A stretch of 64,000 bases of DNA from DASSUW01 sp963830725 (GCA_963830725.1 CAWHNO010000016.1:186001-250000), one strand, 5' to 3'. Counted from the stretch's first letter, positions 8,894 through 18,067 are shown. Notes: generated by a model not told the origin, from the sequence alone. Numbers and translations: made by a program.

Positions 8894-8917
8894 CGGTCGA
8901 TATGGTGCTCGGCCTCT

Positions 8918-9697
8918 ATGGCCGAGACGATCGCGGTCCTGTCGCTCAAGGGCGGCACGGGCAAGACCACCGCAGTGCGGACCCTCTCCGATGTGCTGCG
9001 TCGCGTCGGGCTCGACGTCCTTGCCGTCGACCTGGATCCGCAGGGCAACCTCTCCGACTACTTCGACGTTCCTCCTGACGCCAGCCCGACGATCGCCGAC
9101 GTCCTGACCGGCGACGCCAAGGCGAAGGCGGCGGTGCACGACGGGATCGTGCCCGCCAGCCCGATCCTGGCCGAGGTCGAGCGGTCGCTGTCGGGCAAGA
9201 TCGGGCGCGAGCTGGTGCTGCGCAAGGCGTTGAGGGACGCGCGCAAGCAGCACGACGTCGTGCTCATCGACTGCCCGCCGGCGCTCGGCCTGCTGACGAT
9301 CAACGGGTTGGTGGCCGCCGACTGGGCGCTGATCTCCTCCGAGGCGCAGTACTTCGCTCTGCAGGGCGTGCAGGGCGCGCTCGACGTGATCGAGCAGGCG
9401 AAGGAGTTCTACAACCCCGATCTCGAGTGGCTCGGCGTGGTGATGAACATCGCCGACATGCGCACGGTGCACTCGCGCGAGGCGTACGCTCAGCTGCGGG
9501 AGCACTACGGTGACAAGGTCTTCGAGACCGTGATCCGCTCGTCGATCGCCTACGCGGAGTCGGCCGAGCGCGGGCTGTCGATCCTCGACCACCGGCCGGA
9601 CCTCGGCGCGGACTACCTCGTGCTGGCCGACGAGGTCCTCGCCCGCATCGGGCTGCGCGACGCCCGCCGGGCGCTGAAACCGCTGCTGGTCGGCTGA
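8918..9697 (+). CDS. ParA/Soj-family ATPase
   Basis: A 259-residue deviant Walker A ATPase. The P-loop KGGTGKTT near residue 11 has the signature lysine (KGGxGKTT), the Walker A' motif is DLDPQGNLSDYF and Walker B is VVLIDCPPALGL. ParA proteins position chromosomes, plasmids or protein complexes by ATP-dependent dimerisation on DNA. No parB or parS lies nearby. Its neighbour is an FHA protein, so a role other than chromosome partition is as likely. It is complete and ends shortly before nested-palindrome copy 2. Confidence 0.88.
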   Translation: MAETIAVLSLKGGTGKTTAVRTLSDVLRRVGLDVLAVDLDPQGNLSDYFDVPPDASPTIADVLTGDAKAKAAVHDGIVPASPILAEVERSLSGKIGRELVLRKALRDARKQHDVVLIDCPPALGLLTINGLVAADWALISSEAQYFALQGVQGALDVIEQAKEFYNPDLEWLGVVMNIADMRTVHSREAYAQLREHYGDKVFETVIRSSIAYAESAERGLSILDHRPDLGADYLVLADEVLARIGLRDARRALKPLLVG

Positions 9698-9720
9698 CGC
9701 CCGGCCCGGCGGACTGAGCG

Positions 9721-9870
9721 AACGTCAACTGCGGCATTAAGGGAGAGGGATCGGCCGGGAGTGTGGCCACCGTCCTGCCCCGGTGGTCCATACGACCACC
9801 TAGTCAGGACGCTGCGAAGAAGACCCAGCCGCCGGCCCCTCGCCTCCCCTACCCAGCCGCAGTTTGCGCC
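9721..9870. repeat. Nested-palindrome intergenic element, copy 2
   Basis: The outer ends are inverted: left AACGTCAACTGCGGCATTAA, right (opposite strand) GCGCAAACTGCGGCTGGGTA. Inside, 9772-9810 is an imperfect hairpin: arms GTCCTGCCCCGGTGGTC and GACCACCTAGTCAGGAC around a CATAC-like loop. Its inner arms match those of copy 1. It lies between the convergent parA-like and thrB stop codons. Confidence 0.8.
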
Positions 9871-9874
9871 CGGG

Positions 9875-10717
9875 CTATGACACCTCGACGCCGCGCGCCG
9901 CAAACGGCAGCGCCATCACCCGAGCCCACCCCGCCGCCTCGCGCTCGAGCCGCTCGACCACCATCGAGGCGTCCGAAGCGCGGACCCACACCAGCACCGA
10001 CGGCCCCGCCCCCGAGATCGTCGCGCCGAGCGCGCCGAACTCCCGGGCGCGCTCGACCAGCCCCATCGACCGCGGATACAGCGGCGCGCGGCGCGGCTGA
10101 TGCAGGCGGTCGCCCAGCCCGCGGGCCACGAGGTCGAGGTCGCCGCGCGCGAGGCCGAGCACGAGCAGGCTCGCGCGACCGACGTTGTGGACCGCATCCG
10201 CCATCGGCACCTCGGGCGGCAGCGCCGCCCGCGCCTTGGCGGTCCTGACGGCGCGGTCCGGCACCACGAGCACGGCCGACAGGCCCGGTGGCGGCTCCAG
10301 CCGCTCGGCGCGCGCCCCGGTGCAGATGACGAAGCCGCCGAGCAGTGCGGCGGCGACGTTGTCCGGGTGACCCTCGAGCCGGGCGGCGTGGGCGAGCAGG
10401 TCGGCGCCGCCGCCGCTGAAGGCGTCGGCCGCGGCCAGACCGGCCACGTAGGCGGCCGCGCTCGTCCCCAGCCCGCCCGAGAGCGGGATGTCCGAGCGGA
10501 TCGTGAAGCGCACGCCGTCGGGCGGGCGCAGCGCCGCGAAGCCGCGCACGGCCAGGTTCCTGCGGTCGCGGGCGATCGACAGATCGGTGCGGACCTCGAA
10601 CCGGCCGGTCTCGGCGACCTCGAGCTCCATGTGGACGCCGAGCGCGGCCGCGAGCACGTCGAACCCCGGCCCGAGGTTGGCCGACGAGGCCGGCACGCGC
10701 ACGCGCACGCCGGTCAC
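9875..10717 (-). CDS. thrB: Homoserine kinase
   Basis: A 280-residue GHMP-family kinase that phosphorylates homoserine with ATP, the fourth step of threonine synthesis in the cytoplasm. The N-terminal VRVPASSANLGPGFDVLA is diagnostic of ThrB and the ATP-binding loop PLSGGLGTSAAA is near residue 85. The C-terminal GATISGAGPSVLVWV motif completes the GHMP set. The length is typical of the family. It is the last gene of hom-thrC-thrB, 40 bases after thrC, consistent with one transcript starting upstream of lysA or hom. Confidence 0.95.
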   Translation of the reverse strand: MTGVRVRVPASSANLGPGFDVLAAALGVHMELEVAETGRFEVRTDLSIARDRRNLAVRGFAALRPPDGVRFTIRSDIPLSGGLGTSAAAYVAGLAAADAFSGGGADLLAHAARLEGHPDNVAAALLGGFVICTGARAERLEPPPGLSAVLVVPDRAVRTAKARAALPPEVPMADAVHNVGRASLLVLGLARGDLDLVARGLGDRLHQPRRAPLYPRSMGLVERAREFGALGATISGAGPSVLVWVRASDASMVVERLEREAAGWARVMALPFAARGVEVS

Positions 10718-10757
10718 GGGCGGCGGCGCTCTCCGGCGATCGCGATCGTCGCGGCCA

Positions 10758-11768
10758 TCAGCCGAGGACGGCGCTCTCGACGGCGTCGATGTCCGGCTCG
10801 CATGGGACGACCGAGCCGGCGTGCGCGAGCGCGGTCTGCGGGTCCTTCAGGCCGTGGCCGGTCAGGACGCACACGACGCGCTCGGCGCCCTGGGCGCCGT
10901 GGGTGAGCACGCCGGCCACGCTGGTCGCCGACGCGGGCTCGCAGAACACGCCCTCGCTGGCGGCCAGGAAGCGGTAGGCCTCGAGGATCTGGGCGTCGGA
11001 CACCGCGCGGACCGAGCCGTGCGAGGCGGTCATCGCCTGCATCGCCTCCTCCCAGCGCGCCGGGTTGCCGATCCGGATCGCGCTCGCGACCGTCTCCGGC
11101 GCCGCCACCGGCTCGCCGCGCACGAGCGGCGCCGCGCCCTCGGCCTGGAAGCCGAGCATCATCGGCCGCTCCTCGACCTCCTGGAAGCCCTTCCAGTACG
11201 CGGTGATGTTGCCCGCGTTGCCGACGGGAATGGCCAGCGCGTCGATCGAGCCGAGCTCCTCGGCGACCTCCAGCGCGGCCGTCTTCTGGCCCTCCAGCCG
11301 GTAGGGGTTGACCGAGTTCACCAGGGCGATCGGGTGCCGCTGGACCAGCTCGCGCACCAGCTTCAATGCCTCGTCGAAGTTGCCGCGCAGCGCCACCACC
11401 CGCGCGCCGTGCATCAGCGCCTGGGCCAGCTTGCCGGTGGCGATCTTGCCCTCGGGGACGATCACCGCCCCCGTCAGCCCGGCGCGCGCGGCGTACGCAG
11501 CCGCGCTGGCCGCGGTATTGCCGGTCGAGGCGCAGATCACCGCCTCCGCCCCCTCGCGCAGCGCCGCCGACACGGCGCACGTCATGCCGCGGTCCTTGAA
11601 CGAGCCGGTCGGGTTGGCGCCCTCGAGCTTGAGCCAGACCTCGCAGCCCGCCCGCTCGGACACGCGCTCGGCCAGCACCAGCGGCGTCGAGCCCTCCGAC
11701 AGCGAGACGACCGGATCGCCCGGCTCGAACGGCAGCCGCTCGCGCCAGCGCTCGATCAGCCCGGGCAC
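10758..11768 (-). CDS. thrC: Threonine synthase
   Basis: A 336-residue PLP enzyme (fold type II) converting O-phosphohomoserine to threonine. The PLP lysine lies in NPTGSFKDRGM, the phosphate-binding region is the later PVGNAGNITAYWKGF, and the substrate-binding CASTGNTAASAAAYA is intact. The start is the GTG at 11768 whose first base is the last base of the hom stop (TAGTG). This one-base overlap implies translational coupling, and the family N-terminus begins there. The same frame runs open another 308 codons upstream but only as antisense noise. It is the compact actinobacterial type without the long plant-type N-terminal extension. Confidence 0.95.
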   Translation of the reverse strand: MPGLIERWRERLPFEPGDPVVSLSEGSTPLVLAERVSERAGCEVWLKLEGANPTGSFKDRGMTCAVSAALREGAEAVICASTGNTAASAAAYAARAGLTGAVIVPEGKIATGKLAQALMHGARVVALRGNFDEALKLVRELVQRHPIALVNSVNPYRLEGQKTAALEVAEELGSIDALAIPVGNAGNITAYWKGFQEVEERPMMLGFQAEGAAPLVRGEPVAAPETVASAIRIGNPARWEEAMQAMTASHGSVRAVSDAQILEAYRFLAASEGVFCEPASATSVAGVLTHGAQGAERVVCVLTGHGLKDPQTALAHAGSVVPCEPDIDAVESAVLG

Positions 11769-12991
11769 TAGAGGAACTCCTCGTCGATCACCCGGATCGC
11801 GCGCGGAGGGGAGCGGATGAAGTCGAGCTGGCCGATCAGCCGCACGGCGGCGTAGAAGCGCGACTCCAGCAGCGGGTGCATGATCAGCACCAGGCGGGCG
11901 TTCTCGCCCAGCCCCTTCTGCACGACCGAGCGGATCGAGGCGCCCTGCATCCCCAGCAGCTCGGCCACCTGGGCGAGCACGCCGGGCCGGTCGGCGACCT
12001 CGAGGTGCAGGTAGAAGGCCGACTCGACGTCGTTGACGACCGGCAGCGCCTCGGTGGTCTCCGGCGTCGACGCGGGCGGGATCATGGCCGACACCACGTC
12101 GGCCAGCACCGCGGTCGCGGTCTGCGGCCCGCCCGCGCCGGGACCGCTCAGCGTCACCTCGGTGATCTCGTCCGACTCGACCGTCACGGCGTTGAACGGC
12201 CCGTGGACCGAGGCCAGCGGGTGCGCGGCGTAGAGGAAGGCCGGATGCACGCGCACGCTGATGCCGCCGTTGACCCGCTCGGCCGTCCCCACCAGCTTCA
12301 GGCCGAGGCCGAGCTCCTTCGCGTACTCCATGTCCTCCGCGGTGAGGTGCTCGATGCCCTCGTAGACGACCTGGTCCAGGTGCACCGGGGTCGAGAAGGC
12401 GAGGCGGGCGAGGATCGCCATCTTGGCCGCGGCGTCGCGGCCGGTCACGTCGTCGGTCGGGTCGGCCTCCGCGTAGCCCAGCTCCTGCGCCTGCCCGAGC
12501 GCCTGCTCGTACGTCAGGCCGGAGCGCGCCATCTCGGTGAGGATGTAGTTGGTGGTGCCGTTGACGATGCCGTGGATGCGCTCCACGCGGGCTGCGGCGA
12601 GCGACTCCTGGAGCACCCGGATGACCGGCACCACGCCCGCCACGGCGCCCTCGAAGCGCAGCTGCACCGCGTGCTCGCGCGCACACGCCCACAGCTCCTC
12701 GCCGTGCTGGGAGAGCAACTGCTTGTTGGCCGAGACGACGTGCTTGCCGGCGCGCATCGCGCGCAGCACGTAGTCGCGCGCCGGCTCGATGCCGCCGATC
12801 AGCTCGACGATCAGGTCCGAGCCGTCGAGGATCTCCTCGAAGCTGCCGCGCGAGCGGGTCAGGACCCCGCTGATCTCCGGCCGCAGCCCGGTGATCGGAA
12901 CGATCGCGTCCGCGCGGTCGGCGAGCAGCTCGGCGAACGCCGCCCCGACCGTGCCGTGGCCGAGCAGGCCGACCCTATAGGTCCCGGTCAC
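11768..12991 (-). CDS. hom: Homoserine dehydrogenase with ACT domain
   Basis: A 407-residue enzyme reducing aspartate semialdehyde to homoserine, the branch point from lysine to threonine/methionine. The NAD(P)-binding start is VGLLGHGTVGAAF. The catalytic domain contains IHGIVNGTTNYILTEM and the catalytic-lysine region DDVTGRDAAAKMAILARLAF. A C-terminal ACT domain (HLEVADRPGVLAQVAELLG, about residues 330-405) suggests allosteric control by threonine. It overlaps the lysA 3' end by 17 bases and couples to thrC by a one-base overlap, so the cluster joins lysine and threonine synthesis in one unit. Confidence 0.96.
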   Translation of the reverse strand: MTGTYRVGLLGHGTVGAAFAELLADRADAIVPITGLRPEISGVLTRSRGSFEEILDGSDLIVELIGGIEPARDYVLRAMRAGKHVVSANKQLLSQHGEELWACAREHAVQLRFEGAVAGVVPVIRVLQESLAAARVERIHGIVNGTTNYILTEMARSGLTYEQALGQAQELGYAEADPTDDVTGRDAAAKMAILARLAFSTPVHLDQVVYEGIEHLTAEDMEYAKELGLGLKLVGTAERVNGGISVRVHPAFLYAAHPLASVHGPFNAVTVESDEITEVTLSGPGAGGPQTATAVLADVVSAMIPPASTPETTEALPVVNDVESAFYLHLEVADRPGVLAQVAELLGMQGASIRSVVQKGLGENARLVLIMHPLLESRFYAAVRLIGQLDFIRSPPRAIRVIDEEFL

Positions 12992-14189
12992 TGAGGTCCT
13001 CGTAGGTCTCGCGTCGCACGACCACGCGGGCGTCGCCGCCCGAGCAGAAGATCACCGGCGGGCGCGGCACGCCGTTGTAGTTGTTGGCCATCGCGTGCCC
13101 GTAGGCGCCCGTGGCGGGGGTGACGAGCAGGTCGCCGGGCCGCGGGTCGGGGAGCCGGACGTCGCGCACCAGCACGTCGCCGGACTCGCAGTGCTTGCCG
13201 ACGACGGTGCAGGCATCGCCGCCGGCGCCGATCCGGTCCGCCAGCGCGGCGTCGTAGGCGGCGCCATAGAGCATCGGCCGCAGATTGTCGGACATGCCGC
13301 CGTCGACCGCGACGATCCGCTCCCCGGCCGCCCCCGGCTTGACCGACTCGACGCGATAGAGCGTGACGCCCGCGTTCGCGACGAGCGACCGCCCGGGCTC
13401 CAGCACGAGCGACCTGCCCGCGCCCAGCTCGGCGTGCGCCGCGGCCACCACCTCCGTCACCCAGTCCTCCGCGGAGGGCACGTCATCGCCGGGCAGGTAC
13501 GGGACCCCGAGGCCGCCGCCGAGGTCGTAGACCTCGAAGTCGCCGACCCGGGCAAGCGCCGCCACGGCGCGGCGGTAAGGGTCGAGCGAGCGCAGCTGCG
13601 AGCCGATGTGCATGTGCAGCCCCGCCACGTCGATCCGCTCGGCGAGGGCGCGCGCGGCATCCGGCGGCACGCCGAACTTCGACCCGGCCTGGCCCGTGAG
13701 GATGTGCTCGTGCGTGTCGGCGTCGACGCCCGGCACCACTCTGATGAGCAGGCGCGGGCCGCCGCCGAGCGCCTGCAACCGGTCGGCGTCGTGCTCGTTG
13801 TCGATGACGACGGTGCCGACGCCGGCGTCCAGGGCCATCTCCAGCTCGGCCTCCGACTTCGCGTTGCCGTGCAGGTACAGCCGCCCGGGGGCGAAGCCGG
13901 CGCGCAGCGCGAGATGCAGCTCGCCGCCCGACGCGACGTCGCAGCCGAGGCCCTCCTCGGCGAAGATCCGCAGCACCGCCGTACAGGGGAAGGCCTTGGA
14001 CGCGAAGACCACCTCGCCGGGGCCGGGGTGGACGCGCGCGAGCGTCTCGGTGAACGTCCGCGCGCGAGCACGGAGATCGTCCTGCGCGACGACGTAGGCG
14101 GGCGTGCCGAACTCGCGCGCCAGCTCGCGGGCGTCGCAGCCGCCGATGCTGAGCACGCCGTCCGCGACCGAGGAGTCCCGGGGGTACAC
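12975..14189 (-). CDS. lysA: Diaminopimelate decarboxylase
   Basis: A 404-residue PLP enzyme (fold type III) making lysine from meso-diaminopimelate. The PLP lysine is in VVFASKAFPC, the glycine-rich phosphate-binding loop in YDLGGGLGVPY, and the substrate signature in HCESGDVLVRD and ATGAYGHAMANNYNG. Length and motifs are complete. The cluster order lgt, lysA, hom, thrC, thrB on the minus strand, with overlaps, indicates an aspartate-family operon. The last five codons lie inside the start of hom. Confidence 0.96.
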   Translation of the reverse strand: MYPRDSSVADGVLSIGGCDARELAREFGTPAYVVAQDDLRARARTFTETLARVHPGPGEVVFASKAFPCTAVLRIFAEEGLGCDVASGGELHLALRAGFAPGRLYLHGNAKSEAELEMALDAGVGTVVIDNEHDADRLQALGGGPRLLIRVVPGVDADTHEHILTGQAGSKFGVPPDAARALAERIDVAGLHMHIGSQLRSLDPYRRAVAALARVGDFEVYDLGGGLGVPYLPGDDVPSAEDWVTEVVAAAHAELGAGRSLVLEPGRSLVANAGVTLYRVESVKPGAAGERIVAVDGGMSDNLRPMLYGAAYDAALADRIGAGGDACTVVGKHCESGDVLVRDVRLPDPRPGDLLVTPATGAYGHAMANNYNGVPRPPVIFCSGGDARVVVRRETYEDLSDRDL

Positions 14190-14204
14190 GGCCGCGCAGG
14201 CTAT

Positions 14205-14978
14205 CTACGCGCGCTGGCGCGCGACGGCGGGCGCCGCGGACTCCGCCCTGCGGTTCACCAGCCAGATCCACGTCCCGCCGCCGGCCATCATCGCGACCGA
14301 GAGCAGCTGCGGCGAGGTGAGGCCGAGCAGGACGTCGTCGTTGCGGCGCACGAACTCGACGAGGAAGCGCTCGGCGCCGGCGAGGATCAGGTAGAGCCCG
14401 AACAGCGTGCCCGGGCGCCAGCGGTGGCGCCAGCGCCACAGCAGCAGCGCGACGAGGCCCATCGCCAGCGTCTCGTAGACCGGCGTCGGGTGCACCTCCT
14501 CGGTCGTCGGCACGGTCCCGTCCGGGTACGCCATCGCCCACGGGCCGTCCCACGGGATGCCGTAGTCGCCGTCGCCGGCGAGCTGGCAGCCGATCCGCCC
14601 GATGGCGTAGCCGATCGCGAGCGGCACGGCCGCGACGTCGAACATCTGCAGCGTCAGGAAGTTCCGCCGCCAGGCCCAGATGAGCACGGCCGCGGCACCG
14701 CCGAGCGCGCCGCCGTACCAGACGAGGCCGGAGCCGGAGAAGAGGCTGCCGAGCACGTCGTCCTGCGCCTCGGACCAGTTCTCGGCGACCCACCACAGGC
14801 GCGCACCGACGATCCCGCCGACGAGCGCGGCGAACACCATCTCGTAGGCCCAGTCGGCCGGCTTCCCGATCTCCTTCAGGAACTTCGCGGCGGCGAGGCC
14901 GGCCACGACGAAGCCCAGGCCCATCATCAGGCCGAAGGTCTGCAGGGTCAGCGGGCCAAGCTCGATCTCGGGCTGCAT
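14205..14978 (-). CDS. lgt: Prolipoprotein diacylglyceryl transferase
   Basis: A 257-residue membrane enzyme that transfers diacylglycerol from phosphatidylglycerol to lipobox cysteines. About seven hydrophobic segments are visible. The Lgt signature region is GYAIGRIGCQLAGDGDYG, with the conserved arginine and GDG. The catalytic-region motif GLVWYGGALGGAAAV is near residue 92. It acts on the several lipoproteins in this window (7019, 23279, 48719, 53245). It sits 15 bases before lysA and may share its transcript. Confidence 0.95.
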   Translation of the reverse strand: MQPEIELGPLTLQTFGLMMGLGFVVAGLAAAKFLKEIGKPADWAYEMVFAALVGGIVGARLWWVAENWSEAQDDVLGSLFSGSGLVWYGGALGGAAAVLIWAWRRNFLTLQMFDVAAVPLAIGYAIGRIGCQLAGDGDYGIPWDGPWAMAYPDGTVPTTEEVHPTPVYETLAMGLVALLLWRWRHRWRPGTLFGLYLILAGAERFLVEFVRRNDDVLLGLTSPQLLSVAMMAGGGTWIWLVNRRAESAAPAVARQRA

Positions 14979-15025
14979 GCGACAGAGATGAGGTATCGCA
15001 TCGCGCTCGGCGACGCCTTGATTAC

Positions 15026-16219
15026 CTAGAGGTAGCCGAGCGGGTCCACGGGCGAACCGTTCACCCGCACCTCGAAGTGCAGGTGCGGCCCGGTGCTGTT
15101 GCCCGTGTTGCCCGAGTACCCGATCACCTGGCCCTGGCTGACCGACTGGCCGACCGAGACGGCGATGCTCGACTGATGCCCGTAGCAGGTGGAGAGCGAG
15201 CCGCCGTGCTGGATGCAGGTGTAGTTGCCGTAGCCGCCGACCGAGCCGGCGATCGCGACCGACCCGCTGTCCGCCGCGCGCAACGCGGTGCCCTCCGGCA
15301 TCGGCATGTCGATGCCCGCGTGCAGGCGCCCCCAGCGCATGCCGAAGGGCGACGAGATCGAGCCGTTGGCGGGCCAGATCAGGCTGCCGGAGCCCTGCCG
15401 GATCGGGCCCGCGACGCCGCTGCCGCCACGCAGCCGGGCGAGCACCGCGGCCTGCTCGCGCTGCAGCGCGTCCACGTGGTCCTCGAGCTCCTGGCGGCTG
15501 GCGCGGGTGTTGGCGAGCAGCTGCGCCTTGCCGGCGCGCGCCGTCGCGTAGCTGTCGCGCCGGTACACGAGCTGGCCCTTCACCTCGGCCACCTGGGCGA
15601 CCTCGGCCTCGATCGCCTCGGCGAGCTTCTCGGCGCGCTTCTCGAGCCGGTCGAGCCGCGCGGCGGTGGCCGTCGACTCCGCCTTGGCCTCGCGAACGCG
15701 GCCGATGATGCGGGCGTCCTGGGCCGACGTGCGCTCGAGGAACTCGGTCCGCTCGAGCAGGTCGGCGAAGCCGTCGGCCTCGAGCACGACCGTGACCACG
15801 TCCGGGGTGTCCTCCTTGTAGATCTCGACCAGCCGGTTGGCGAGCTCGACACGCGCCTCGGCCAGCCGCTCACGCAGCCGGGCGAGGCGCAGGCGCTCGC
15901 GCCGCAGATCCTCCTGGATCTGGGCGAGCTCGGCGCGCTTGGCCTCCAGGTCGGCCTCGAGCCGGACCTGCTCGGTCTGGAGCACGGTGATGTCGGCCTG
16001 CAAGGTGCCGATCCTGCGCGTGAAGGCGCTGACCTCGGTGGTCAGGACACGCTCGCGCCCCTTCTTCTGGTCGATCTGCGCGCGCTTGCGTTCGATCTGC
16101 CGCTGCAGCGAATCGGAGCTCTGGCCGCTGGAGCCGAGCGGGAGCACGACCCACAGCGCGAACGGCAGCGCCGCCACCAGGAGCAGGAGGCTGAGTCGAC
16201 GACCCATGCGGCGGGCCAT
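15026..16219 (-). CDS. Secreted M23 (LytM) endopeptidase with coiled-coil
   Basis: A 397-residue murein hydrolase or hydrolase activator. A basic N-terminus and hydrophobic signal (LSLLLLVAALPFALWVVLPL) precede a long coiled coil (about residues 35-260), as in EnvC/NlpD-type cell-separation factors. The C-terminal LytM domain has the zinc ligands HAGIDM and HLHFEV, so it should be catalytically active. The ATG at 16219 is chosen because GGGAGG lies nine bases upstream. An in-frame ATG at 16252 lacks such a site. A c-di-AMP riboswitch lies in its leader, about 170 bases upstream. Confidence 0.92.
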   Translation of the reverse strand: MARRMGRRLSLLLLVAALPFALWVVLPLGSSGQSSDSLQRQIERKRAQIDQKKGRERVLTTEVSAFTRRIGTLQADITVLQTEQVRLEADLEAKRAELAQIQEDLRRERLRLARLRERLAEARVELANRLVEIYKEDTPDVVTVVLEADGFADLLERTEFLERTSAQDARIIGRVREAKAESTATAARLDRLEKRAEKLAEAIEAEVAQVAEVKGQLVYRRDSYATARAGKAQLLANTRASRQELEDHVDALQREQAAVLARLRGGSGVAGPIRQGSGSLIWPANGSISSPFGMRWGRLHAGIDMPMPEGTALRAADSGSVAIAGSVGGYGNYTCIQHGGSLSTCYGHQSSIAVSVGQSVSQGQVIGYSGNTGNSTGPHLHFEVRVNGSPVDPLGYL

Positions 16220-16389
16220 GCTAGGCGCCCTCCCGCACGCGTACCAGCGCATCGCCCCTCGTTATGGAGCATGCAAGGAATCCTGCAGGATGCAGGGCTT
16301 TTGCGCGACTGTACGACGAGCCGGTCATATACGAGTTGCCTTCGCCGACATCCGGTCGGCATCGAACGGCGCCGTCCGGGCGCCGATGT

Positions 16390-16505
16390 CATGCCTACGG
16401 GGTTAGCTGACGGGCTCGCGAGCGTGCGCTACGCGACCATCAGGTCGCGATTCGCCCCGGAACTGCAACGGTTCCCCCGCTCCACGGGCTGGTCACCGCG
16501 TGGAC
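16390..16505 (-). promoter_or_regulatory. c-di-AMP riboswitch (ydaO-yuaA) upstream of M23 peptidase
   Basis: Read on the minus strand, this holds the ydaO-class signature in order: GAGCGGGGGAACC, then CCGGGGCGAATCGCGACC, then CCCGTCAGCTAACCCCGTAG at the 3' end. These match the conserved core of the cyclic-di-AMP aptamer. ydaO riboswitches typically control cell-wall hydrolases and osmolyte transporters in actinobacteria and Firmicutes, and here the next gene is the M23 peptidase. Ligand binding usually turns expression off. The end coordinates are approximate. Confidence 0.88.
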
Positions 16506-16579
16506 TCGGCGCTCCGCAACCTACCAGTCCTAATAAGTTGCTCAAGGAGGTCGCCAGTCTCATACCATCTGTTGCACAG

Positions 16580-17482
16580 ATGCCCAGACCCACTTCATTC
16601 GGCAAGGACACCGGACTGCAGGTCCGGATGACGGTGACGATGTTCCTGCTCGGACTCGTCTACGTCGCGCTCGTCGTCGCACTGCTCGCCGTCGGCGCGA
16701 GCGGGATCACGGTGGCGATCATCGCGGGCGGGCTCGCCGCGCTGAACCTGTTCGCCTCCGACAAGCTCGCCCTCGCCGCCATGGGCGCGCGCGTGGTCTC
16801 CCCGCAGGAGGCCCCGCAGCTGCACGCCATGGTCGAGCGCCTGTGCGTGCAGGCCGACCTGCCGAAGCCCAAGGTGGCGGTCGCCAACACGCGCATGCCG
16901 AACGCGTTCGCGCTCGGCCGCTCGCCCAAGTCGGCGACCGTGTGCGCGACGACGGGGATCATGGAGCTGCTCAGCCCGGCCGAGCTCGAGGGCGTGATGG
17001 CGCACGAGCTGACCCACGTCGCGAACCGCGACGTGCTGGTGATGACGCTGGCCGGCTTCTTCGCCACGATCGCTGCCTACATCGTCCAGTTCGGCTTCTT
17101 CTTCGGCGGCGGCGGCATGGGCGACGACGACGACAACCCCAGCTTCATGGTCCTGCTGCTCGTCTCGGTGGTGGTCTACGTGGTCTCGTTCCTGCTCATG
17201 CAGGCGCTCTCGCGCTACCGCGAGTTCGCCGCCGATCGCGGGGCGGCGATCATCACCGGCCGGCCGAGCGCGCTCGCCTCTGCGCTGCAGAAGATCTCGA
17301 GCGGCATGCACCAGATCCCGAAGAAGGACCTGCGCGCCGCCGGCGAGCTGCAGGCGTTCTTCATCTTCCCGGCCGCCAAGGGCTCGATCTCCGGCCTGTT
17401 CGCGACGCACCCGCCGATGGAGAAGCGGATCGCCGCGCTCGCGCGCCTCGAGGCGCAGCTCCAGGGCCAGATCGCCGCGTAG
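16580..17482 (+). CDS. htpX: M48 membrane metalloprotease HtpX
   Basis: A 300-residue membrane-bound zinc protease that removes damaged membrane proteins. Two N-terminal membrane helices (MFLLGLVYVALVVALLAVG and the next segment) precede the catalytic motif HELTHVANRD. The third zinc ligand is the glutamate of REFAADRGAA, after another pair of helices. A late HPPMEKRI motif is typical of HtpX. The ATG at 16580 gives the normal family N-terminus (RMTVTMFLLG). The pspAB gene starts four bases after its stop, an arrangement linking it to the envelope-stress response. Confidence 0.95.
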   Translation: MPRPTSFGKDTGLQVRMTVTMFLLGLVYVALVVALLAVGASGITVAIIAGGLAALNLFASDKLALAAMGARVVSPQEAPQLHAMVERLCVQADLPKPKVAVANTRMPNAFALGRSPKSATVCATTGIMELLSPAELEGVMAHELTHVANRDVLVMTLAGFFATIAAYIVQFGFFFGGGGMGDDDDNPSFMVLLLVSVVVYVVSFLLMQALSRYREFAADRGAAIITGRPSALASALQKISSGMHQIPKKDLRAAGELQAFFIFPAAKGSISGLFATHPPMEKRIAALARLEAQLQGQIAA

Positions 17483-17485
17483 ACC

Positions 17486-18067
17486 GTGGGCTTCCTCGAC
17501 GTCCTGCGGGGCAAGCGCGAGCTCAAGCAGCCGGCGCCCGACCGGCTGTTCGCGATGTCGACGGCCTACGTGAAGCTGGAGATGGAGCTCGGCATCACCA
17601 CCACGGGCAAGGCCGCGATCGTCTTCCAGCCGCTCGCCACGGCCGACTTCGAGCAGCTGGTGCGCGACATGGAGGAGATCGTGCGAAGCACCGGCTCCGA
17701 GAACGCGGGCAGCGTCGAGAGCAGCGACGACGAGCACGGCTACCGCTGGATGATCATCACCGACCCCGAATTCGAGGACCTCGTGGTCGGGGTCAACGCC
17801 GTCTCGAACGAGATCCAGGGCGGCGGGTACGGCGACCGCATCCTGGCCGCCGTCTTCGCCTTCCGCGATAGCAATGCCCGCCCGCCCAAGCCGCTGTACT
17901 GGATCTACAACTACAAGCGCGGCGCCTTCTACCCGTTCGTGCCGGCCGGCGGCGAGCAGCAGCGAGACAACGAGCGCGAGCTGCGGCTGAAGGCGCAGAT
18001 CGGCCAGGACCTGCCGGTCGAGCCCGAGCTCGAGCGCTGGTTCCCGCTCTGGGGCATTCCGGTCTAG
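17486..18067 (+). CDS. PspA-associated protein PspAB
   Basis: A 193-residue protein matching the PspAB family of actinobacteria (GFLDVLRGKRELKQPAPDRL at the N-terminus, AYVKLEMELGITTTGKAAI, and DEHGYRWMIITDPEFEDLV). It begins at a GTG four bases after htpX, so the pair is surely co-translated. PspAB is found with PspA and HtpX homologues and is presumed to help sense or repair envelope stress. Its biochemical activity is unknown to me. Its 3' end is overlapped by 275 bases of open antisense frame from the caspase-like gene. Confidence 0.85.
   Translation: MGFLDVLRGKRELKQPAPDRLFAMSTAYVKLEMELGITTTGKAAIVFQPLATADFEQLVRDMEEIVRSTGSENAGSVESSDDEHGYRWMIITDPEFEDLVVGVNAVSNEIQGGGYGDRILAAVFAFRDSNARPPKPLYWIYNYKRGAFYPFVPAGGEQQRDNERELRLKAQIGQDLPVEPELERWFPLWGIPV

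Noticed and set aside
8369..9592. Upstream extension of the small CxxC gene over 400 residues
   Set aside because: That part is antisense to the FHA and ParA genes and has no motif; the true start is taken as 8368.
8918..9697. ParA as part of a chromosome-partition locus
   Set aside because: No parB gene and no parS-like site were found nearby, and its neighbour is an FHA gene, so partition is not supported.
16500..16580. AGGAGG at about 16545 as the ribosome site for htpX
   Set aside because: It is over 30 bases from the chosen ATG, too far, and no earlier in-frame start fits the HtpX family N-terminus.
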